Part shown: positions 28,399 to 33,813 of the stretch, one piece after another
Layout of the letters: each line of letters starts with the position of its first letter
Position numbering within the stretch: the stretch's first letter is position 1
Origin: CAYVWB01 sp964455395
GTDB lineage: Bacteria > Desulfobacterota > Desulfovibrionia > Desulfovibrionales > Desulfovibrionaceae
Reading direction: 5' to 3'
DNA length: 33,813 bases
Assembly: GCA_964455395.1 (NCBI GenBank)
Contig: CAYVWB010000048.1
Location: 1-33,813 of the forward strand
Position numbers and translations under genes: made by a program
Notes under the pieces: generated by a model
Databases searched by the model: none
Told to the model about the DNA's origin: nothing
Seen by the model: only the letters and a program-made list of their open reading frames with translations

Positions 28399-28713
28399 TC
28401 AGGGGAGGGGCTCCAGCAGACGCAGCACGCGCTCGGCGTCCAGACCCTGGTGCGCCGTGGCGATGGTCTCGGGCGCGGCCTGGGTGACGCGGCGCAGCGT
28501 GTCGGAGGCCTCCTCCGGGGTGAGCTCCCGGGCGCCTTCGAAAGGCTTGCGCAAGTGCACCACATCGTCGGTGGGCGCGTGCGTCGTGTGGCGGGCTTCC
28601 ACGCGCTTGAGGTCCGCGCGGGCCGCGAGTTCAGCAGCTTTTTCCGCAAGGCGTTCGGGGGTGAACTCCGTTGGGGCGGCGGTGTGGCCTGAAAGGGACT
28701 CGATGGGGGACAT
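28399..28713 (-). CDS. Small hypothetical protein, 104 aa, second gene behind the sigma-54 promoter
   Basis: The ATG at 28713 has AAGGAG eight bases upstream. The protein is soluble and mostly helical: a Ser/Thr/Pro-rich start, a helix around PERLAEKAAELAARADLKRV, a polar middle with HTTHAPTDD and a C-terminal helix pair ending AHQGLDAERVLRLLEPLP. No Cys, signal peptide or known motif. I do not recognise it. It begins 26 bases after the 118-residue gene, so the two share a transcript. Sigma-54 control and the short helical C-terminus would suit a flagellar or surface accessory protein, but this is guesswork. Confidence 0.65.
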   Translation of the reverse strand: MSPIESLSGHTAAPTEFTPERLAEKAAELAARADLKRVEARHTTHAPTDDVVHLRKPFEGARELTPEEASDTLRRVTQAAPETIATAHQGLDAERVLRLLEPLP

Positions 28714-28739
28714 GGCTGTGCTCCTTGGCGTGGGCGGGG

Positions 28740-29096
28740 CTAGTTGAGGCGGCTGCTCGGCGCCACGGCGACGGCCAGGGAGGCTGCCTGCTCGGCCTGG
28801 ACGCTCTCCTCGGCCAGGGCGCGGCCGCGCACGCCCACCCGCTGGATTTTGGCCATCAGCGCGCCGTACAGACGCCTATCCTCTGCAGACAGTGCGGCCT
28901 GGAGCTCGTAGCGTTCCGCAAGCTCCAACACGCCGCGCACCGCGCCCGCGAGGTCGTGGAATTCGTCCAGCAGCCGGTCGCGCAGGCTGGCTTCACGCAC
29001 GCCGGTCATCAGCGCCTCCCGCAAGGCGGAAGCCTGCGGCCGCGCCGTTGGGGCGGGGCTGGTGGTGTTGAGCAGGGCGAGGGACTTGGTCTTCAT
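28740..29096 (-). CDS. Small hypothetical protein, 118 aa, first gene behind the sigma-54 promoter
   Basis: The ATG at 29096 has AGGAGG directly upstream, and a strong sigma-54 promoter lies 45-61 bases away. The first 25 residues are Ser/Thr/Pro-rich, then a long helical region (LRDRLLDEFHDLAGAVRGVL, LYGALMAKIQRVGVRGRALA, EESVQAEQAASLAVA). The heptad-like spacing could give a coiled coil or helical bundle, as in small export chaperones, but I find no family match. An in-frame ATG further upstream would lie above the promoter and is rejected. The 104-residue gene follows in the same operon. Confidence 0.65.
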   Translation of the reverse strand: MKTKSLALLNTTSPAPTARPQASALREALMTGVREASLRDRLLDEFHDLAGAVRGVLELAERYELQAALSAEDRRLYGALMAKIQRVGVRGRALAEESVQAEQAASLAVAVAPSSRLN

Positions 29097-29140
29097 GACG
29101 CCTCCTGAGGGCTTGGTGTGCATCCTTGTCGCCTGGCAGG

Positions 29141-29157
29141 AAGCAGAATGCGTGCCA
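29141..29157 (-). promoter_or_regulatory. Sigma-54 (RpoN) promoter for the two small genes
   Basis: Minus strand 29157-29141 reads TGGCACGCATTCTGCTT. The -24 box TGGCACG is perfect, the spacing between GG and GC is the invariant ten bases, and the -12 box is CTGCTT, one base from TTGCTT. Start is expected near 29131, leaving a 35-base leader with AGGAGG before the ATG at 29096. It lies in the gap after the kinase gene, so these genes can be switched separately from it. An enhancer-binding activator is required; its site is not visible to me. Confidence 0.8.
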
Positions 29158-29255
29158 AAGCCGGGGAGGCGCGGTGCTGTGCAAGCCCTGCCGCCATGCC
29201 TGCGGCGTTGGCCGCCTTCTGTGCACGCGTCGCGAGGTGGCAAAGGGGCGGGGCG

Positions 29256-31340
29256 TCAACGATCCGTGTCCACATCGGGAGCGTGCGGGGGGTGTTCGCA
29301 GCGCAGGAGAGGGAGGGTGAACGAGAAGGTGCTGCCCCGGCCTGCGCGGGATTCCGCCCAGATGCTGCCGCCGTAGTGCTCCACGATGTGTCGGCTGATG
29401 GCGAGTCCCAGACCGGCACCGGATTGCTGACGCCGCATGGTGTCGCCTTGCCGCGCCTGCTGGAACTGGTCGAAGATGGAGACGAGTTCTTCGTGGGGGA
29501 TGCCCGGCCCCGTGTCGGAGACGCACACCACCGCGAGGCCGTCACGCTGCGCCGCTTGCACGCGTATCTCGCCTTCCGGGGTGAACTTGGCTGCATTGCC
29601 CAGCAGGTTCACCAGCACCTGGACGATGCGGTCCGGGTCCGCGCGCACCATGAGCGCCTCCGGTTCGGGCGCAGGCGTCATCACCTCCGCCGTGAGGGTG
29701 AGCGCGTGGTTGTCGCACACTTGCCCCGAGACGATGTGTACGGCTTCGTCGATGCAGGCTGTCAAAGAAACGTCAACGTCGCGCCATTCCAGCCGACCCG
29801 CTTCGATGCGACTCAGGTCCAGGACGTCGTTGACAAGGCGGGTGAGCCGTTGGCCCTCCTGCTCGATGATGGCGAGATTCTCCTCCATGCGCGCCAGCTT
29901 GCCCAGACACGTGGCGGCGCGTGCACAGCCCATGGCCTGGGTTTCCTCCAGCACCGGCCGGAGGTGTGCGCGCAGGTCTCGTCGTATAAGTCTGGAGAAG
30001 CCGAAAATCGAGGTCAGCGGCGTACGCAACTCGTGCGAGACCGTGCTGATGAAGGACGACTTGAGCGCGTCCAGGCGGGTGAGCTTGCGGTTTGCCTCCT
30101 CCAGCTCGTACGCTTGCAGCGCAAGAGCGCGGGTGCGTTGCGCCACGGCCTCTTCCAGCTGGGCGTTCAGCGCTTCCTGCAGGGCTTCGGCTTCCTTCAG
30201 GCGGGTGATGTCCTGCGCCACCACCATGCCCCCGGCCACGCCGCCCTGGGTGTCCGAAAGAGGCGTCACGCGGGTCTCGTAGACGCGACCGCCCATGGTC
30301 GTCTCCACCACGCTCTTCCTGCCGGTCAAGGCGGCGCGCAGCAGGGGCGCGAGCTCCATGGCGAGCTCGGCGGGCAGGGCTTCGTCCAGGGGGGCGCCTT
30401 CCAGCCGTCGCTTGTCCAGAGCCATGTCGGGCAGGGCGTCGCCTTCCGCCAGGATGCAGCGCAGGTCATGTTCGAAGAGCAGCACCGCGCCGTCTGGAAA
30501 GTTCCGGGCCAGGGCGCGGTGGCGGGTTTCGCTCTCTTGAAGGGCCTCCAAAGCGAGGCGGCGGGGGGTGATGTCCAGCAGGACGCTCTGTTGGGAGAGG
30601 ACGCGGCCCTGCTCGTCGCGCTCGATATAGAAATCCTCCTGAATCCACCGCTCTGTCCCGGCGGCGTGGCGCATGCGGTGTTCCAGCCGCAGACGACGGA
30701 CTCCCTGGGCGAGGGCGTGTTCCAGGCGCTGGCGTCGTGTGGGCGCGTCTTCGGGATGGAGGTGCGTCTCGAAGCGTTGGGGCGCTGCCCGCAGCACATC
30801 CGCCGAGACGCCCAGCAACCGCGTCACGTTCCGGGAAACATAGACGAGTCGGGTTGCGCCTTGGGAAGCGTGCTCCCACCGCACCAAGGTGGCGGGGCCG
30901 TTCTCCACCACGTCCATGGCTGCGGCAAGCTCCTGCTGCGCGGTATGGATTTCGGTGAGATCTTCCATGAAACCGAGGATGTAGCGCTCTCCGTCCGTGG
31001 GGTCCACAAAGCAGCGTTTGAGGGAGCTCACGTAATAGTGGACGCCGCCCCACATCATGGGTCCGTTGTAGCCGGCCGGCTCCTGTGTGGCGAGCACGTG
31101 TTCGTCGGAAGCCTGCACCATGGCCGCAAGGGTGGAAGGCAAAAAGGAGTGGTCCGCCGTGCCGAGCAGGGCGGCGGCGAGCCCCTCGCCAAGCTTCGCC
31201 CGGGAGGCGGCGTTGAAGAAACGCCACCGCCGCCGGCTGTCCTTGATGAAGCAGCCGCAAGGGGCGTGTTCCAGCAAGGCGAGGACCACATGGGACGGGA
31301 GGAACGAAGGACGCGGTACGGACGTGGGTGCTTCGTGCAT
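29256..31340 (-). CDS. Sensor histidine kinase with three PAS-like domains
   Basis: The 694-residue soluble kinase has PAS-like regions at about 15-130, 140-262 (with RWIQEDFYIERDEQGRVLSQ and a PAC-like end) and 275-382. A coiled linker follows, then His436 in TVSHELRTPLTSIFGFSRL, NLLGNAAKF, DTGPGI and GAGLGLAI. No membrane helix is seen. Between the phospho-His and RIEAG it is longer than usual, as in the kinase at 23210. There is no receiver domain and no adjacent response regulator. The start at 31340 lacks a good ribosome site. The GDSL gene lies 70 bases upstream on the same strand; two small genes follow but have their own promoter. The signal is unknown. Confidence 0.9.
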   Translation of the reverse strand: MHEAPTSVPRPSFLPSHVVLALLEHAPCGCFIKDSRRRWRFFNAASRAKLGEGLAAALLGTADHSFLPSTLAAMVQASDEHVLATQEPAGYNGPMMWGGVHYYVSSLKRCFVDPTDGERYILGFMEDLTEIHTAQQELAAAMDVVENGPATLVRWEHASQGATRLVYVSRNVTRLLGVSADVLRAAPQRFETHLHPEDAPTRRQRLEHALAQGVRRLRLEHRMRHAAGTERWIQEDFYIERDEQGRVLSQQSVLLDITPRRLALEALQESETRHRALARNFPDGAVLLFEHDLRCILAEGDALPDMALDKRRLEGAPLDEALPAELAMELAPLLRAALTGRKSVVETTMGGRVYETRVTPLSDTQGGVAGGMVVAQDITRLKEAEALQEALNAQLEEAVAQRTRALALQAYELEEANRKLTRLDALKSSFISTVSHELRTPLTSIFGFSRLIRRDLRAHLRPVLEETQAMGCARAATCLGKLARMEENLAIIEQEGQRLTRLVNDVLDLSRIEAGRLEWRDVDVSLTACIDEAVHIVSGQVCDNHALTLTAEVMTPAPEPEALMVRADPDRIVQVLVNLLGNAAKFTPEGEIRVQAAQRDGLAVVCVSDTGPGIPHEELVSIFDQFQQARQGDTMRRQQSGAGLGLAISRHIVEHYGGSIWAESRAGRGSTFSFTLPLLRCEHPPHAPDVDTDR

Positions 31341-31410
31341 GGCGCGCGTGGGGTGTTGCGACTGAGCGCGTCTGTGCTCCGGATGTCGGTGCTGTGAGGA
31401 CGATGGTGGG

Positions 31411-32019
31411 TCAGGCTGTCTGGATGGGCTGTTCCACCCAGCCGCGCCACGCCGACCAAGCGTTGACGAGACGGAAGATGTGCGCGTAGCCGGCGGCGCC
31501 GGGGTGTATGCCGTCGCCGCCCACGAGCTCTTCCAGGTAGAGTTCGGAGCGCAAGAGCTCCGGGAGGATGTTGAGATACGGCACGCCGAGCTCGTGGCAG
31601 AGCTCGCCCAGGGCCTCGGCGTAGGATTCTATGCGGCGGGTGAAGGCGGGCTCGGCCGTGGGCGGGGGGCTGATCATCAGCGTGGGGAAGTGCGCGTTGG
31701 CTTCGGTGAGGATGGCGCGAGCGTTGGTCAAGGCCGTCTCCAGGGGGACGCGTGGCTCCTCCGGGGACTCCCCTGGCGACATGTCCACGGCGCCGAAGGC
31801 GAAGACCAGCCGCATCGGGGCCCGGGGGTGGCGACGATGCTCCGCTTCGTCGCGCCAGCGGGTCTGGATGTCGGCGGTGGCGTTGCGTCGCACGCCCAGA
31901 TTGTAGCACGCGGTGAAAGCGTCCGGGCGGGCGTCCAGCACCAGGCGTCCCACCCAGCCGCGGGCTTCGGGGTCGCCCACGCCCAGGACCAGGGAGTCGC
32001 CGAAAAAGCAGATGACCAT
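31411..32019 (-). CDS. SGNH/GDSL-type hydrolase
   Basis: From ATG 32019 (GGAG six bases upstream) the protein has 202 residues. The SGNH blocks are in order: FFGDSLVLGVGDP with nucleophile Ser9, the block II Gly in YNLGVRRNATADI, block III FAFGAVDMSPG (Ala-Val replacing the usual xN), and DGIHPGAAGY with the catalytic Asp/His pair. No signal peptide, so cytoplasmic. Family members are esterases, lipases or acyl-sugar deacylases; the substrate cannot be told. A good promoter lies 90-120 bases upstream. An upstream in-frame ATG at 32175 would start above that promoter and is rejected. Confidence 0.85.
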   Translation of the reverse strand: MVICFFGDSLVLGVGDPEARGWVGRLVLDARPDAFTACYNLGVRRNATADIQTRWRDEAEHRRHPRAPMRLVFAFGAVDMSPGESPEEPRVPLETALTNARAILTEANAHFPTLMISPPPTAEPAFTRRIESYAEALGELCHELGVPYLNILPELLRSELYLEELVGGDGIHPGAAGYAHIFRLVNAWSAWRGWVEQPIQTA

Positions 32020-32115
32020 GCCGTGCTCCAGAGCATCGAGCGGTTGAGCGGGGCCCGCGTGAAGACGCGCCGCCTCGATGGCGCGCTCCCCCCAGTGCGG
32101 GTTCCTGTCGACAGC

Positions 32116-32145
32116 ATGATACGCTGCCCTGCAGTCCCCTGTAAA
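32116..32145 (-). promoter_or_regulatory. Sigma-70 promoter for the GDSL hydrolase gene
   Basis: Minus strand: TTTACA (32145-32140), 18-base spacer, TATCAT (32121-32116); each box matches five of six consensus bases. Start would be near 32109. It is the best housekeeping promoter in the window and could also carry on into the kinase gene, as no terminator separates them. Confidence 0.65.
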
Positions 32146-32187
32146 GCCTCGCGTTCGGGTCGTGTCGCAGGGCAAGTCCGTCGGGGG

Positions 32188-33417
32188 TCAGATGGAAAAC
32201 CGCTCCAGCCGCAACACGTACTGCAACGCCATGCCCGCCACGAAACCGATGGCCAGGTTCGACGCCAGGGTGATGCTCAGCATGGCGAAGATGATGAAGA
32301 CGCCCTTGCGGCCCTGGATATCCATGATCTGAATGGCGAGCTGCAGTCCCGCAAAGAGCAGCAGCACGCCCAGCACGGAAAGCGGCAACAACGTGAGCGC
32401 CGCCAGTGCGCTGTCCCCGAAGAATATGGACAGCGCCAGGAACGTCGCCCCGATGATGAGCGTGGAGCCCGCCGTGCGCGCGCCGAACCGGTAGTGCGCC
32501 GCCAAACCGCCTGCGCCGTGGCACATGGGCATGCCCCCGATGAAGAAGCTGAAGATGTTGGCGTAAGCCATGGAAAGGCACAGCGCTCGCGGCGTCACCC
32601 GTTTGGCTTCCGGAAAGTATTCATGGGAGAGGTCCGCGTTGGCGATGACGGCGTTGCCCAGTGTCATGGGAATCTGTGGCAACACCATGGCGAAAAGCGC
32701 CACGCCGAAGGCTTCCAGCGCAGGGAAACCATAGGGCAGCAAGCTCGGCCAGTGGAAGCCCAGGTCCACCTCGGCCAGGGGCGCGCCCCAGCTCAAGAGC
32801 AGTCCGACAGTCATGCCCCCCACCACCGCCGCCAGCCCCGCCGGGTAGCGCCGTGAATCCAGAAGCGCCAGGATGACCCCCATGGCGACGATGGCCAGAA
32901 GCACGCTCCATGGCAAACCCAGTATCGTGTCCAGACCCAGGAAAGGCTCGCTCGCGTTGCGGTCCGTCTGCAAGCTGGAGACGCCCAGCGCCAGCTCCAC
33001 GCCCTTCACCGCCAGCACCACCCCCGTGGAGACCTGCACCCCCCGGATGACAGGCTTGGAGATGGTCCGCGCCACCACGTTCATCACGCCTGTGGCGCCT
33101 ACCCCCGCCAGCACGAGCCCGCTCAGCAGACCCGCCGCCGAGATGGTGGCGGCGTCCAGGCCCATGGCGATGGCGTACGCTCCGATCACCTTCATGGGTT
33201 GCACCGCCGCCGGCGCGCGGTAGTAGAACCCCGCCGCCAGGTAGAACAGGCCCACGGCGAAAAAGAGTCCCGTGGCGGAAAGACCGTTGACCAGCATGAG
33301 CCCCGCGGCGATGGGCAACAGCGTGCCCAGATCGCCCAGGGAGCCGGCCAGCTCCATGCGGTCGAAGCGGCAGCCACAAAAGGGCAGCAGCGGTTTGGGG
33401 GACTTTTCTTCAGACAT
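32188..33417 (-). CDS. MOT1-type molybdate/sulfate transporter (SulP-related)
   Basis: The 409-residue inner-membrane protein has about ten hydrophobic helices. It carries both hallmark motifs of the MOT1 branch of the SulP superfamily: ELAGSLGDLGTLLPIAAGLM near the N-terminus and PQIPMTLGNAVIANADLS in the middle, followed by GGMPMCHGAGGLAAHYRFGA. MOT1 proteins take up molybdate with high affinity; some relatives carry sulfate. Unlike classical SulP permeases there is no STAS domain. AGGAG lies seven bases upstream of the ATG. It overlaps the upstream CDF gene by eight bases, so metal export and oxyanion import share a transcript. A molybdenum or tungsten role would fit an anaerobe with such cofactors. 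Confidence 0.87.
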   Translation of the reverse strand: MSEEKSPKPLLPFCGCRFDRMELAGSLGDLGTLLPIAAGLMLVNGLSATGLFFAVGLFYLAAGFYYRAPAAVQPMKVIGAYAIAMGLDAATISAAGLLSGLVLAGVGATGVMNVVARTISKPVIRGVQVSTGVVLAVKGVELALGVSSLQTDRNASEPFLGLDTILGLPWSVLLAIVAMGVILALLDSRRYPAGLAAVVGGMTVGLLLSWGAPLAEVDLGFHWPSLLPYGFPALEAFGVALFAMVLPQIPMTLGNAVIANADLSHEYFPEAKRVTPRALCLSMAYANIFSFFIGGMPMCHGAGGLAAHYRFGARTAGSTLIIGATFLALSIFFGDSALAALTLLPLSVLGVLLLFAGLQLAIQIMDIQGRKGVFIIFAMLSITLASNLAIGFVAGMALQYVLRLERFSI

Positions 33418-33813
33418 GCGGGTCTCCTGAGGATGAAGGCGTGGCCGCGGCGTCGGCTTCGGGGGGGGACAGCGGACAGGTCTCGCGTGCGGCCTCCGCT
33501 GGGGCGTCGGGGATGCTTTCGTCCGGCTCCACGTGCACCACCACGTCCCCCACGTTCGGGTATGTTTCCATCAAGCGGGAGGTCACGGCGTGGGCCACTT
33601 CGTGGCCGGCCCGCACGGTCATCTCCGGGTCCACCTGCAAGTGCAGATCCAGCTGCAACCGGCCCCCCAGATAACGCGAACGCATGGCGTGGCAGCCCCG
33701 CACGCCGGGGGTCTCCAGACAGAGGGTGCGGAAGTTCGCCACCTCCTCGGAGGGCGCCCCCTTGTCCATGAGCTCCTCCACGTGCTTTTTCTCGTTCTCG
33801 TTAGCCGGCGCCA
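33410..33813 (-). CDS. Cation diffusion facilitator (CDF) metal exporter, C-terminal part only
   Basis: The frame is open through the right edge of the window, so only the last 134 residues are seen. They form the cytoplasmic ZT-dimer domain: ETPGVRGCHAMRSRYLGGRL, LDLHLQVDPEMTVRAGHEVA, and TYPNVGDVVVHVEPDE, the usual end of CDF proteins, which export Zn(II), Fe(II), Co(II) or Mn(II) in exchange for protons. A Pro/Ala/Ser tail of about 30 residues follows. The membrane part, and hence the metal-site residues that set specificity, lies outside the window. A GTG at 33781 is not a true start. It overlaps the MOT1 gene by eight bases. Confidence 0.88.
   Translation of the reverse strand, partial: APANENEKKHVEELMDKGAPSEEVANFRTLCLETPGVRGCHAMRSRYLGGRLQLDLHLQVDPEMTVRAGHEVAHAVTSRLMETYPNVGDVVVHVEPDESIPDAPAEAARETCPLSPPEADAAATPSSSGDPHV

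Noticed and set aside
29118..31397. 759-residue plus-strand open frame across the three-PAS kinase
   Set aside because: Antisense to a kinase with all motifs in place; the frame is a by-product of high GC.

Overview
This is a high-G+C bacterial chromosome segment with compact gene spacing. It has no rRNA, tRNA, insertion sequence, phage module or CRISPR array that I can see. Several genes fit a Desulfovibrionales-like (sulfate-reducing, Gram-negative) host: a Tat-exported iron superoxide dismutase, an ErcA-like iron alcohol dehydrogenase coupled to a PAS histidine kinase, an [4Fe-4S]-type PurF, and a good sigma-54 promoter. The glycine betaine importer would suit a salty habitat. The assignment is inference from gene content, not from a phylogenetic marker.

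Layout. 1-4767: the tail of a Tim44-like protein; a convergent two-gene envelope operon (phospholipase D fused to a VTT/DedA domain, plus an EEP-family hydrolase); and a small unknown protein. 5016-9341: a GT-C membrane glycosyltransferase facing a coupled pair made of an exported intradiol-dioxygenase-like protein and a TPR/GT41 (SPINDLY/OGT-like) glycosyltransferase. 9492-14460: carB-purF, with a promoter, a leader hairpin that looks like an attenuator, and a terminator after purF. 14608-17229: a prepilin peptidase gene broken by one missing base, a stand-alone CheY-like receiver and the secreted FeSOD. 17230-18056: the longest non-coding stretch, with 12-bp tandem repeats and inverted repeats. 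18057-21253: the proV-proW-proX osmoprotectant importer and a small unknown gene. 21434-25748: a SleB-type hydrolase, a GT8-like glycosyltransferase, and the ercA-kinase pair. 25860-28059: pgeF and 5-formyl-THF cyclo-ligase (overlapping), and a divergent metallophosphoesterase. 28399-33813: two small unknown genes behind a sigma-54 promoter, a three-PAS histidine kinase, a GDSL hydrolase, a MOT1-type molybdate/sulfate transporter and the C-terminus of a CDF metal exporter.

Themes: pyrimidine, arginine and purine synthesis (carB, purF), envelope and surface glycan work (PLD-VTT, GT-C, GT41, GT8, SleB, GDSL), and sensing without adjacent partners (two hybrid-free kinases and one receiver, none with a cognate next door). 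The observations I rate highest are the frameshift at the catalytic GxGD motif of the prepilin peptidase, the sigma-54-driven pair of unrecognised small genes, the terminator-like hairpin in the carB leader, and the ErcA-kinase coupling.
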